A stretch of 64,000 nucleotides of DNA from Sipunculus nudus. Its lineage: Eukaryota; Annelida; Sipuncula; Golfingiida; Sipunculidae. Under the pieces are notes generated by a model. That model worked only from the letters and a program-made list of their open reading frames with translations, ran no database searches and was not told the DNA's origin. The DNA lies in assembly GCA_026874595.1 (NCBI GenBank), contig CM049317.1:38588401-38652400 (forward strand), read 5' to 3'. This document shows, piece by piece, positions 12,218 through 24,479 of this stretch (positions within the stretch are counted from its first letter, which is position 1; the number at the start of each line of letters is the position of its first letter). The translations under genes were made by a program, and so were the position numbers.

Positions 12218-14517
12218 CCATATTTTAAGCACCATGTCTTGATTGTTTACATCAAGTCAGAGGTTAACAGTGTGCCAGGCTGTTACATAACACCTTCAGT
12301 CCTTGCCTAGCTACTGCTTCTGTGAGTGTCTGGGTCAGGCTGGCTCAGGCAGTAAGTACCAGAGAGCAGAGTTGGTTCCTTGAGTGAGTACTTTAAGTAC
12401 TTGAGTATGAGTACTGAGTACTTTAAAAGTACTTGAGTACAAGTATGAGGACTTTAGCACTTTTTTCAAAAGTACCGCCGCCGCAGAAAAACCTTGTGAG
12501 CGGGATAACTCAAAAAATATTTCACTGATCTTTTTCAAACTTTACATTTGTATAGATATAGGTAAGGGGACGAAGCCTATTTAAAATGGGGTCATGACCT
12601 ATGCTAGGAGAGTGACCTTGACCTTGAATAGGTCCATTTTTGCTGAAAATAACACAAATTCTTAAATATCTCAAGTAAGCTTGCATGGACTGGCCCAAAA
12701 ATCAAGGTGACCAAAGGTCTTGGATAGCCTTATGATATACCGGAAACTGGTGGCGCCACCTATTATCCTTTTCTTGTTTTTAAGCCTTTTAATACCCCCA
12801 TAATTGCCACTTGACAGTACTGTAAGCATTATAAGTCAAAAACTAATGGACAGATTTCTTTCATATTATGCACATGTAGAGAGATGGGTTATAGGATAAG
12901 GTCTATTTACATTTGGGTCATGATCTTTACCATGAGAGTGGCCTTGACCTTTAATGTGTCCATATTTGGTGAAAATCACACACATTTTATGATATCTCCA
13001 GTGTTGATAGCCATATGGATTTCAAACGTGACTTATATATGGCCCACCACTAAAGTAAGAACCCTATAGCTTCTAGGGACATGAGGTCAAAGGTCAAGGT
13101 CACAGGACACTTCTTTAAAAAGATTGTGGATGCATTTTCAGCCAAACATTTCATCTCAGGCCTTTCATCTTGCACATATAGTTCATCTGCCAAAAGAGGA
13201 AGACCCCTATCAATTTTGAGGTCACAAGGTTAAAGGTGAAGGTCACAGGAGCCATCTGTCCAAAAATTAGTTTCTGGATGATAATTCCTGCTTTTATTGA
13301 TGTATGGATTTCAAACTTGACTTGTATATGACCCATTGGAAAAGCAAGACCTGAATTGATTTTGTGGTCATGAGGTCAAAGGTCACAGGACACATCTTTA
13401 AAAAGATTTTGGATGCATTTTCAGATTAACATTTCATCTCAGATCTTTCATCTTGCACATATAGTTCACCTGCCAAGGTGGAAGACCCCTATCAATTTTG
13501 AGGTCACAAGGTCAAAGGTGAAGGTCACAGGAGCCATCTGTCCAAAAATTAGTTTCTGGATGATAATTCCTGCTTTTATTGATGTATGGATTTCAAACTT
13601 GACTTGTATATGTCCCATTGGAAAAACAAGACCCGAATTGATTTTGGGGTCATGAGGTCAAAGGTCACAGGACACATCTTTAAAAAGATGTGGATGCATT
13701 TTCAGCCAAACATTTCATCTCAGATCTTTCATCTTGCACGTATAGTTCACCTGCCTAGAGAGGAAGACGTCTGTCAGTTGTGAGGTCACAAGGTCAAAGG
13801 TGAAGGTCACAGGAGCCATCTGTCCAAAAATTAGTTCCCGAGATGATAATTCAAGCTTGGATTAATATATGGATTTCAAACCTGACATATATGGCCCATC
13901 AATAAATCTAGACTATTGATTTATATATAAATGTGTATAATGTGATGTGCCAAAAGGTCAAGGTCACAGGACCAACATCTTCAAAAAGATTGTGGATTGA
14001 TAGATGGAGAAAAAAATAATTTTTTACCAAGTGTCAGTATATGTTGCTAAAAATGGGGGCCTATTCTTAAAGGGGGGGAGCGTACTATGTCTGGGGATAC
14101 GTCTAGTTTTAATTTAAAATTTTTTTTTTTAAATCTTGGATTTTTTTTCTCTTCTGCAGAATACAGGTGGCGCCACCTTGTGACGTTTTCTTGCTTTAGC
14201 ACCTTGTAAAACCCACCACTGCCATTGCTGCTTCACAGCACTGTGAGCATGATAAATTGAAAACTAATTGACAGATTTTTTTCATATCATGTATATAGAT
14301 ATGGGTAACGGAATGAGATATATTTCAATTTGGATCATGACCTCTCCTATGAGAGTGACCTTTACCTTAAATATGCTCATACTTATAAGAAACCATGGTG
14401 GCTTGCAAAGTGTCAGTCTCTGCATCTGAATTCAAGATGGGATCCTATTCTTCGAGGCTGGGGGGAGGGGGGGTTAATTGTCTGGGGATACTATGCGGTG
14501 CCAAGAAATATCTAGTT
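12218..14517 (+). mobile_element. Family-2 fragments with AGGTCA-rich tandem core
   Basis: The interior resembles 1936-3141 (GGGGTCATGACCTATGC, GAGAGTGACC). Two 3' ends are visible: GTCTGGGGATACGTCTAG at 14086-14105 and GTCTGGGGATACTATGCGG, then ATATCTAG, at 14480-14516. 13077-13840 holds about three units of 280-300 bp with AGGTCA clusters. 12380-12474 is an AGTACTTT/GAGTACT low-complexity stretch. Confidence 0.6.
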
Positions 14518-15070
14518 CAGCATGTAATCAAGGAGGGAAACCATTTCAGCCGGTGGCTCGAATCATATCAAAGGCTATTTAGAAGAAAGAGTGATCAGTG
14601 GTCCATGAGGTAACCCTTCAAAGCTGTCGGGCGAGCAATATCAAAGGCTAATTAGCACACCAGGCGGTCAGTAGTCCGTGAGAGTGTTGTCGCACATGAA
14701 TATCCGGGATTGTCATGCATGATGGATGGATTTTACTATACAATTACCCTATATTTACATTTATCAGATATTCAAATAAACAGAGAATTTTATTGAGAAG
14801 ACAAAGGAAAAGGTTTTGGTTTTTAGTATTTTATATAATTAAATGAGATATACAATTATACGATAAACAATTAAGCAGGACCAACTGTACTTGAAAAGAG
14901 TATAGGTGCAGCATTGAAGCATTATACCTGATGTATATTCCATTGCACAGGTTCACATTATGCTTGTAGGCCTTGTTTAATTTAAGGTCTATTTGCAAAT
15001 TTGTAATTTAAAAAAAGGATAATGTTCAGAAATTTTTGTGTGGAATTCAGGGGTTTCAGGTAAACTTATC
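14518..15070. other. Intron stretch with little recognisable content
   Basis: Holds two approximate copies of a roughly 90-bp segment (ATATCAAAGGCTA, CAGTGGTCC/CAGTAGTCC) at 14560-14690 and a family-5 3' end at 14921-14979. Nothing else was recognised. Confidence 0.5.
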
Positions 15071-16694
15071 CAGGTACTTTGAGCGTCAGTTTGAGGTAGA
15101 TAATGACCGAGTACAACTCTTGTCCTTTTTCAGGTACTTTGAGCAACAGTTCGAGGTAGCTAATGCCCCAGTACAACTCTTGTTCTTTTTCAGGTACTTT
15201 GAGCATCAGTTTTAGGTAGCTAATGCCTCAGTACAACTCTTGTTCTTTTCAGGTACTTTGAGCATCAGTTTTAGGTAGCTAATGACCCAACACAACTCTC
15301 ATTCTTTATTAGGTACTTTGAGCATCAGTTTTAGGTAGCTATTGCCTCAGTACAACTCTCATTCTTTATTAGGTACTTTGAGCATCAGTTTAAGGTAGCT
15401 AATGCCTCAGTACAAATCTTGTTCCTTTTCAGGTACTTTGAGCATCAGTTTCAGGTAGCTAATGCCTCAGTACAACTCTTGTTTTTTTTCAGGTACTTTG
15501 AGCATCGGTTTTAGGTAGCTAATGACCCAGTACAACTCTCATTCTTTAATAGGTACTTTGAGCATCAATTTTATGTATCTAATGCCTCAGTACAACTCTT
15601 GTTCTTTTTAGGTACTTTGAGCATCAGTTTTCAGTAGCTAATGCCTCAGTACAACTCTTGTTCTTTTTCAGGTACTTTGAGCATCAGTTTGAGGTAGCTA
15701 ATGCCTTAGTACAACTCTTGTTCTTTTTCAGGTACTTTGAGCATCAGTTTTCAGTAGCTAATGCCTCAGTACAACTCTCATTCTTTATTAGGTACTTTGA
15801 GCATCAGTGTTAGGTAGCTAATGCCTCAATACAACTCTTGTTCCTTTTCAGGTACTTTGAGCATCAGTTTCAGGTAGCTAATGCCTCAGTACAACTCTTG
15901 TTCTTTTTCAGGTACTTTGTGCATCAGTTTTAGGTAGCTAATGACCCAGTACAACTCTCATTCTTTAATAGGTACTTTGAGCTTCAGTTTTCAGTAGTAA
16001 ATGCCTCAGTACAACTCTTGTTCTTTTTCAGGTACTTTGAGCATCAGTTTTCAGTAGCTAATGCCTCAGTACAACTCTTGTTCTTTTTCAGGTACTTTGA
16101 GCTTCAGTTTTCAGTAGTTAATGCCTCAGTACAACTCTTGTTCTTTTTCAGGTACTTTGAGCTTCAGTTTTCAGTAGTTAATGCCTAAGTACAACTCTTG
16201 TTCTTTTTCAGGTACTTTGAGCTTCAGTTTTCAGTAGCTAATGCCTTAGTACAACTCTTGTTCTTTTTCAGGTACTTTGAGCTTCAGTTTTCAGTAGTTA
16301 ATGCCTCAGTACAACTCTTGTTCTTTTTCAGGTACTTTGAGCTTCAGTTTTCAGTAGCTAATGCCTCAGTACAACTCTTGTTCTTTTTCAGGTACTTTGA
16401 GCTTCAGTTTTCAGTAGTTTTTGCCTCAGTACAACTCTTGTTCTTTTTCAGGAATTTTGAGCATCAGTTTTCAGTAGCTAATGCCTCAGTACAACTCTTG
16501 TTCTTTTTCAGGTACTTTGAGCATCAGTTTGAGGTAGATAATGACCCGGCAGTACAACTCTTGTTCTTTTTCAGGTACTTTGAGCTTCAGTTTTCAGTAG
16601 TTAATGCCTCAGTACAACTCTAGTTCTTTTTCAGGTATTAAGAGCGTCAGTTTTAGGTAGATAATGACCCAGTACAACTCTTGTTCTTTTTCAG
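15071..16694 (+). repeat. 60-bp minisatellite of tandem 3' splice sites
   Basis: About 27 units of about 60 bp, each carrying TTCTTTTTCAG (variants TTCTTTATTAG, TTCCTTTTCAG), then GTACTTTGAGC and a TCAGTTT block. The last acceptor is that of TATDN1 exon 16695-16821, and the first 30 nt of that exon match a unit such as the one near 15670 at all but two positions. Unit length is a multiple of three: 16198-16623 is open for 141 codons with a repeating YFELQF motif in the exon's frame. A block of variants (TTATTAG, then CCTTTTCAG, then TTTAATAG) seen from 15359 recurs from 15779, seven units later, a higher-order duplication. The last full unit contains in-frame TAA and TAG. Confidence 0.95.
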
Positions 16695-16821
16695 GTACTT
16701 TGAGCGTCAGTTTGAGATAGCTAAATCCACTGGACTACCCATGTTCTTGCACTGTCGGAATGCAGCAGAAGATTTTGCAGACTTGGTCCGAAAACATTTT
16801 GATGACTTTAGCAGTGGAGTG
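16695..16821 (+). CDS. TATDN1: TATDN1 exon with LHC metal-ligand motif
   Basis: A 127-nt exon. Its first G completes Lys, followed by 42 codons (YFERQFEIAKSTGLPMFLHC, then RNAAEDFADLV...) ending at a codon boundary before donor GTAAGT. The His of LHC is a TatD-family metal ligand. The acceptor TTCTTTTTCAG is the last of about 27 tandem copies of itself, because the 60-bp minisatellite ends exactly here. The start is fixed by phase with the upstream exon and by loss of repeat identity within the exon. Confidence 0.93.
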
Positions 16822-17345
16822 GTAAGTGGTGGTAATTGTATTTTTCCCTTGTCTCCATGGCCTGCAGATGTCACTATATACCCAAAGATTATGAAGTTAA
16901 TTGTATGATGATAAATGTTATATTGTTTTTAAGCTTTTAGGTTTCAGGTTATATTTATGGTTGTTGATGGGTATTTGTGTATACTAACCTGAATTATGTG
17001 GTCCACCTTTTGTTCTTGTTTATTGGGTCTTGTCCTTATGTAGTAGTTCACAAAAAAACACATGGTATAATATGAATTCTGTGTGAGGTTTAAAAGCTTT
17101 ATTTATTATAAAAATTATACATTGCCTATTATATTATTTATCTTTAACCCCTGATATCTACCCTCAGTCTGTAAACTGGATTGTTAATTGGATCACAGGA
17201 GCTTGATTAATTGCAGGATGTGATTTTATACTTAATACATGACAGACTTTAACCTGCACTGTAATTCTACAAACATGGAGGTGACAACTTTAAGACTTAC
17301 AATAGTAGATCATTTGATTCACTGTGGTCTTACTGTTTGTTTTAG

Positions 17346-17422
17346 GTTCACTCCTTCGATGGCAGTAGAGAGGATGTCTCCACTTTTGTAGATCTAGGAT
17401 TATACATTGGCATCAATGGCTG
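17346..17422 (+). CDS. TATDN1: TATDN1 exon with VHSFDG motif
   Basis: A 77-nt exon after acceptor TTGTTTTAG. It starts in phase 0 and reads VHSFDGSREDVSTFVDLG then LYIGING, ending with TG of a split Cys codon before donor GTGAGG. VHSFDG holds a conserved metal-binding His of the TatD fold, and LYIG is the following core strand. Only 524 nt separate it from the previous exon, the one compact intron of this gene in the window. Confidence 0.93.
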
Positions 17423-18464
17423 GTGAGGAAATGCACATCTCTCACTTGTTCAAGGATAACTCTTCTGTATGGTCCTGAAGCTTAATGCAGTGCAACATGT
17501 GCAATTTAAGTTTATCCTCAGCCACTTTCATGGTTCCAATAACATCCTATTCATAAAATTATTTCTTGATAAACGTACATCAAAATAATCATCGTACTGG
17601 AGAAATGATTACAACATGTGCCATTTCAATGGGAATAATTTTAAATATCTTCAAAACGGGAGGAGCTAGCATCACTAAATTTTTTGCAAAAAATTAAGTC
17701 ATCTAAAAACACGCCGATTGACTTTATTTTTTTGCTATCTGAAGCGAACTTGTGAGCATATGGGATGGCTCCTGCCACTGTCTGTACATGGCCCAAAGCC
17801 AGTCTCACAAAACGTAGGAGCTAGCACTGTCAAATTTTATGGATGAATCAGTCACCTGTCAAATGTAATCAGATTGAGCTTATTTTGGCGTCATCTGCAT
17901 TGATATGTATTTTACATTAAAAAAAGGTTAAAAAGCTTTTTATAAATCTTCTTCTCCAAATCTGTCCAGCCAAATCGTTCAGTATTTCACAGAATAATCC
18001 CAGTATAATCTCTCTCAAGTTTGTTTGAATAGTTCCAGTTTGGTAATATTTGGCCAAGTTACAGGAATCTGAACTTAGTCATTTGGTCAAAAAGCATTCT
18101 AAAATTACTATTTCAGAAAATGCTGGCACTATCATCACCAAATTCTGCGAGCTGTGAAATAACATGTTCTTAGTGCCCTTTAAGTCAGATGGACACATCA
18201 GCTGGATGTTGAACTTTCTAGCCAGGGAGTTCCTGGTAAAACCTTCCTGGCAACCTTTACATAAGTCGCTTTGGACTATGGGCAAAAAGCATGATTTTTA
18301 GCACCCCGGAAGTCATTCTACCCATTCTTCATGGTTCCTTCACAAATATTTTTCACCAGATCATAACCTCATTAATAATACATGAGTTACCTGTATGTCA
18401 AATTTAGCTAAGCTTCATGGCCCATTTGCCATTTGTTTAAAAGATACAGTGAGCAGTAATTTTT
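17423..18464 (+). mobile_element. Degraded family-4-like intron sequence
   Basis: GGGAGGAGCTAGCATCACTA, GCGAACTTGTGAGCATATGG and TTTGGCCAAGTTACAGGA resemble the family-4 element at 26455. The order looks rearranged and no ends are intact. Confidence 0.45.
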
Positions 18465-21068
18465 AGCTCAGCTGACTATAAGTCATCTGAGCTATAGTCG
18501 TGGTCCATTGTCCGTCGTCCGTCCGTCCGTCTGTCCGTCCGTCCGTCCGTCCGTAGATGTGGCACGTTTTGAAACCGTAAGACCTAGGAATCCAAAATTC
18601 GGCATAATGTTAGATGTCCCCAAGATCTCCTACCAAGCCGAAAACTGGGTCTTTGCAACTTCGTTCCTTTGAGAAATTAAGGAAAAACCTCAATTTTTTA
18701 TTAAAAACCTATTTTCACACTTTAGGACTGCCTAATATCAAAACCACTCATCTGTTTTTCCTCATATTTACCATAAATATTCCTCTATATAGTTCCTATG
18801 TACATGCCAGAAATTATGTCTGTATTATTTAATTTAAAAAAGTTCTGGGCCCAAACATAATGCATTTTGAAAAAAATAAGGAAAGATATTTGATCACTTA
18901 ACACAAAAAATGTTAAAGCTGTGGACCTTTTTTCCAGTAATATAACTTTATTTAATCAAAATTAAATTGTATACCCAAAATTAGATGAAAATCTTTTAAA
19001 TTTTTTAAAATATTAATAAAAATAAAAAATTGGTACCTTAAATTTTGCCCAACTTTGAGCATGGCACGTTTTTTTCCTGTAAGTACTGTGGATTTAATTT
19101 TCACAGCATGTTTTTGTCAGCATTTCAACTGTTAACACCAAAAATTTGAACCCAGTTGATCAAAAACTGTAGATTTTAATCAAGTTTTCAAGCACCTTGT
19201 AACATATTGTTTACATCAAGCTAGTGTTATGCAGTTTGCAAAAGCTCAGCTCCCCAGCTTCAGCTCTAAGTTCCTTAAATTCAGCATACAGTTAGATGTC
19301 TCCAAAATCCCCTGCCATGCCAAGAATTTGGTCACTAGGACTTAATACCTTCAAGATATTAATGAAAAACTTCATTTTTCCATTAAAAACCCATTGTTAC
19401 ACTTCAAGACTGCCTAATATCAAAACCACTGATCTGACTTTAATCATAAACAATATACATATTTTTCATTCTCTATGCACATCCCAGAATGATGTCAGTA
19501 TTGCGTAATTGTTTTAAGTTATGGGCCCAAACATAATGCACTTGGTAAAAAATCAAGAAATATATTTACTCCCTTAACAAGGGCATTGCTAGAGATTTTT
19601 TGTCAGGGATGTAACATTATTTAATCAAGATTCAATTGAATACCCAAAATTAGTTCTGAATTTTTCAAATTTTATAAGTTATTAGTATAAATATAAAATT
19701 AGTACCTTAAATTTTGCCCAACTGTGACCATGGCATGTTTGTTTCCCGTGAGCACTGTTGATATAATTTTCATATCATGCACACATAAGGATTTCAGCTT
19801 TTTAGTTTAGAAAGCTGAAAGAAAGGCCAAAAATTGTAGCTTTTATTAATGTTTTTTATGAGACCCTGTCAGACTTTGGCTCTCTCCAGCCCCTCTTGAG
19901 TCACCTGTATGTTGACCTTGTTGACCTTTCATCAAATTATGCACGCTTGAGGCGAGAATCCAGGCAGCTTATGGCCAGCCACAGTTGATCCAGGTGTCCA
20001 ACCCAACTCATCTAGTAGTTTTAACCAACAACATAACAATAAACAACAAATTAATAAAATTTTATTGGTTTTTAATAACAAATTAAAGAAAAATAGAAAA
20101 GGAATTTGTTAGTTTATAATAACAGGAAATTAACTTGCAGTTACTGATGATATAAGAATCTTGTATCGATGGGTAGAATGTCACATATTCCAAATAACAC
20201 CATGCAGTCACCTATGGCATTTTTCAGTTCAATTTTAATGATAAAGAAGTAAATCATATTATTCATTACTAATCATTAGGGATCATATGAAGGAAATTAA
20301 TGATAGACAAAGATGCAGTTGATAATATTAATCTAGATTCCTACTGTGTCTAGTGTGTACATTGATGTGAAATTAGTCCAAAATGAATTTTTTACAGTTA
20401 TTTTTTAATATAAATAAAAGCCATAAAACCAGGTACTTATGATCATTATTTAAATGTGTGAATTTTGTATATTCTGGATTCTCAACATCATTGTTTGGTG
20501 AAAATTGAATAAATACCAGACATGGTGCAAATACTTTGTAATTGTATTTAAATACGAATATGATTATGTACTCCATTATAAAATTTCTTGCATAAAGAAT
20601 GGGAATACAGGTAAAAATGAAAGTATATGAATACTCGTGCAAATACTTTCAAAATGTATTCATGAATGCATTCATGAATATATTCTTTAATATTATTTTA
20701 ATAATCATATCAGTTATATTTCATTTTAAAAAATCATATGATTCATTTATTATTTTTAATAAAAATTATATTGGGACAATATTTTTTTTAATAAATAGTT
20801 AAACTCTTATATTATATGTTCTGCTTATAAGTTATATGGCCAAGTCAAAATCTGTGTGACAATAGTACTCCAATTGTTAATAAAATAAAGGAAATCAATC
20901 CTCTTCCCTGTCTCCAAAGGTACTATCAAAATCATACATAAGCTAAACAACAACAACTCATAATACAGCTTATATATATTACCACACAAAACCAGCATGT
21001 GCCTCATTTCTAAATAATATTTTTTTATCATAAATAACAGCTGAGCGTCGTGACCCATAGGTCCCTTG
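18465..21068 (+). mobile_element. Family-1 element, full length (2604 bp)
   Basis: The 5' end AGCTCAGCTGACTATAAGTC opens a 14-bp hairpin with an ATA loop and is followed by a (GTCC)n run. The 3' end is CAGCTGAGCGTCGTGACCC, then ATAGGTCCCTTG next to TT. Two diverged interior units of about 690 bp start near 18600 and 19290. Near-identical copies: 43476-46106 (+) and 60663-63274 (-). It lies in a TATDN1 intron. AT-rich, no real gene. Confidence 0.85.
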
Positions 21069-21098
21069 TTTGTGAAGTGTATTCTGAATATAATTGTA

Positions 21099-22258
21099 TC
21101 CGCCATAACAGTTTTGCGGATACTATGTTTTCAGTGGAACGCCGCCGCCGCTTAGGTTTCCAGATAACTCTTCCGTAACCACTGGGCAGAATTTTTTTTA
21201 AATTAGGAATTATGATTGGGTCACATGTGACCTGCTGCGCCCTCATTTTTGGTTGACCTCTAACCTTTCCTCTCTGCCCAGCCTCCATTTGTGCATCTGT
21301 TTCCACACATAAACCCACAGGAACCCTTGACCGATCAAGCTAAAAATTTGCACAAATGTAGCCCTTTGATAGCTTTATAACATACACTAAAAATGGTGGT
21401 GCCACCTGCAACCATTTTTGCACAGTGTCCATCTGTTCATCTGCCTTGGGATAAAATCACTCATATCTCTGCATGGTTTGGACTTATTCACCTGGAATTT
21501 TGCATGTGGATACATCCTGGACAGCTTTCTTGATTTTATGACAGGTGGCGCCACCTACATTCACCTTTACGCTGCAGACATCCAAGCACATATCTCGTGG
21601 ACCGTTTGACCGATTGGGCCAAAATTTTGCATGTGTATAGATCTCACATAGCTCTTTGTCAAACACAAAACTGGTGGGGCCTTCTGCAACCATTTTTGCA
21701 CAGTGTCCGTCTGTTTGTATGCAGTGGGATAAAATCACTTGTATCTTGGCAGTGGTTTGACATATCTGCCTAAAATTTTGCATGTTAATACATCTTGGAT
21801 AGCTTTCTCGATTTTATGGCAGGTGGCACCACCTACATTTATGTTTAAGCTGCAGACATTCAGGCTTATATCTCAGGACTGGTTTGACACACCCTCCTAA
21901 AATTTTGCATATATATAGATCTCACATAGCTCTTAATCATACACAAAATTGGTGGCGCCACCTGCCACCATTTTGCACAGCGTCCTTCTGTTTTTTCTGC
22001 TGTGGGATAAAATCACTCGTATACAAGTAGTGGTTTGACTTATCTGCCTATAATTTTGCATATGTTTACAACTTGGACAGCTTTCTAGATTTTGTGGTAG
22101 TTGGCGCAACCTACCTACACATTTCAGCTGCAGACATCCATGCTAATATGCAACACACCTCACTCTATTTCCCCTAGCCACTCAATCATTGCCTCACTTC
22201 ACCCGTCCCACTCTGATTTTGGTGGATACACGTCGCTTGTCCACTACCCATATTCTAG
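21099..22258 (+). mobile_element. Family-2 element (TATCCGCC subtype)
   Basis: 5' end GTATCCGCCATAACAGTTTT, then GCGGATAC; 3' end with GGTGGATAC, then TATTCTAG (22255-22258) next to T. The interior has GGTGGCGCCACC units near 21543 and 21952. It ends 59 bp before TATDN1 exon 22318-22388, so it sits close to the branch-point region. Confidence 0.75.
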
Positions 22259-22317
22259 TTTATAAATTGCAACACTGAAGCCTTCTAAGTTTTCACAAAT
22301 TGAAATTTTTTTTGTAG

Positions 22318-22388
22318 CTCTCTGAAAACAGCTGAAAATCTGGAAGTCCTGAAGTGCATACCCAGTGATAGACTTCTTATTGAGACAG
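22318..22388 (+). CDS. TATDN1: TATDN1 exon ending in LLIET
   Basis: A 71-nt exon after acceptor TTTTTGTAG. C completes the split Cys, then SLKTAENLEVLK and CIPSDRLLIET, ending with G of the catalytic Asp codon completed by the next exon. The donor is GTAATT. The last 32 nt of the exon, the donor and 15 nt of intron are repeated in tandem just downstream, so the true donor is the first of about 15 near-identical donors. Reading past it in frame meets TAA at 22424-22426. Confidence 0.93.
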
Positions 22389-23090
22389 GTAATTCAGACT
22401 TGCATATCTCAGTGATAGACATCTAACTGAGATAGGTAATACAGACTTACATATCTCAGTGATAGACATCTCACTGAGACAGGTAATACAGACTTACATA
22501 TCTCAGTGATAGACATCTAACTGAGACAGGTAATACAGACTTACATATCTCAGTGATAGACATCTAACTGAGACAGGTAATACAGACTAACATATCTCAG
22601 TGATAGACTTCTAACTGAGACAAGTAATACAGACTTACATATCTCAGTGATAGACTTCTTACTGAGACAGGTAATACAGAGATAGACATCTTACTGAGAC
22701 AGGTAATACAGACTAACATATCTCAGAGATAGACATCTTACTGAGACAGGTAATACAGACTAACATATCTCAGTGATAGACATCTTACTTAGACAGGTAA
22801 TACAGACTTACATATCTAAGTGATAGACTTCTAACTGAGACAGGTAATACAGACTTACATATCTCAGTGATAGACTTCTAACTGAGACAGGTAATACAGA
22901 CTTACATATCTCAGTGATAGACATCTCACTGAGACAGGTAATACAGACTTACATATCTCAGTGATAGACATCTCACTGAGACAGGTAATACAGACTTACA
23001 TATCTCAGTGATAGACATCTTACTGAGATAGGTAATACAGACTTACATATCTCAGTGATAGACTTCTAACTGAGACAGGTAATATAGACT
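22389..23090 (+). repeat. 47-bp minisatellite of tandem 5' splice sites
   Basis: About 15 units of 47 bp follow TATDN1 exon 22318-22388. Each unit has an exon-like part (CATATCTCAGTGATAGACAT, a TCTNACTGAGACAG end), a donor GTAATA and about 10 nt more. The template is visible: the last 32 nt of the real exon plus the start of the intron. One shortened unit sits near 22680. CAG|GTAATA is kept in nearly all units. Confidence 0.95.
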
Positions 23091-23528
23091 ATCTCAGGTA
23101 TATGAGTGTTTGTAGGGGTGCTGTGATCGATTTGTAACCTATGTTACAGCCAATACCTGGGTCTATGCCAGAGAAGCCCCTAGCAAACCCTCTGATTTTC
23201 AAATGCTTCAATTAAGATGTATTTTCACTGAGATCCCCTTACCATGTGATTAGTTTGGCCAATCAATTTTTCTGCGTACCTTTTGTGTCAGTTGATTTTT
23301 ACTGGCAAACCAGCAGCCATGCCACCCTCCTGGTTCTGTCATTCTTATGACCATATAAACATTGAATGTTAAACAGATTTACACATAAAACCACATGTAA
23401 ATATATTGTGGTACTTTTGATAAATTTGTAGTTTTACCTTAAAATTACAAACTGCTGCCCACAGACCAGTTATTATATTCTGAAAATTAATATTAGTCTA
23501 TACTCTCTAGTGTATGAAAACTTAAGAT

Positions 23529-23976
23529 TTTTAGCTCAGCTTTAGCTTTCAGTCATCCTCAGCTATAGCGATGGGTCATTGCCCATCGTCCTTCCGTCTG
23601 GCAATCCGGACGTTCGCAGGGCACAATTTATAACCGTAAGGGATAGGATCATAAACCCTGTGCAGTCTTAGAGGTATATGAAATATCTCCTTGGAAACCT
23701 GAAATTAGGTCTCTGTTACCATTATCCTCTGAGCTATGGGGCTGAGAAGTACCCCCCAGAATAATTAAATTTTGATACAAAACCTCAAGTTTCTGAAGAA
23801 CTCATGCATTCACCACAGGGCACAAATTGATACCATTGCACATAGAATCTTCCTACTTGACATATGCTTCAGTTGAATTGGGATACCACCTACAAAATTT
23901 GGCATTCAGATGATAAAATTCCTTTTGTGAATGTCTTCCTACTCTGCTGAGCATAATAACATCTGGGTCACTTGTT
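23529..23976 (+). mobile_element. Short family-1 element
   Basis: Diverged 5' end TTAGCTCAGCTTTAGC and GCCCATCGTCC; 3' end GCTGAGCATAATAACATCTG, GGTCACTTG next to TT. About 450 bp, with interior like the 33057 subtype (TTAGGTCTCTGTTACC). 23091-23528 before it holds nothing I recognise. Confidence 0.6.
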
Positions 23977-24479
23977 TTATTTTGTGTTCATCAAATTTTC
24001 CATGTAGACTTACACAGCAATACATTTTACTGATCAGATGGATGGCTCCCAATGGTATCTTGTTCAGATTTTTTGCAATTTAGAAAACCTGAGCATAAAT
24101 GAATGCCTGCTGGATAGTTATAAAGTTTAATGATTGATTTCTTTATATTTTTAAAGAGTTTGATATCTGATAACTAAAGATAATCCCTTGAACTCTTTAT
24201 AAATTTAAGCCAGAAAACTCCCATCCCACCTCACTCCTGTTGTTTGCTTTGTTTTTATATCCATGTGTTTATAACATGTGGGGGTACAGTAAAAGCAATC
24301 CTAACACATTTAACAAGGACATCTGGTGTCAAGTCAGATGAAGCAGAGTTTTGCAAAGGTTGTTTTGCAGCTAGTGACTTTCAACTTCTGCATATATCCA
24401 ACAAACCATCTTAGGTTTCATGTTTTATTATTCCCTTGCAGCTTCGGAGGGGATAGAGTAAAGCCTCCATTTGTGGGTC

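Noticed and set aside
16198..16623. 141-codon open frame with a repeating YFELQF motif
   Set aside because: It follows from the 60-bp minisatellite, whose period is a multiple of three; it starts inside a pyrimidine tract and is treated as part of the array.
20373..20642. 89-codon - strand frame, also found identical at 61096-61365 and similar at 31262-31465
   Set aside because: Conserved because the family-1 copies are nearly identical; AT-rich composition, no known domain, broken in other copies.
15071..23090. CRISPR-like regular arrays
   Set aside because: The units repeat end to end without unique spacers, and the DNA is eukaryotic.
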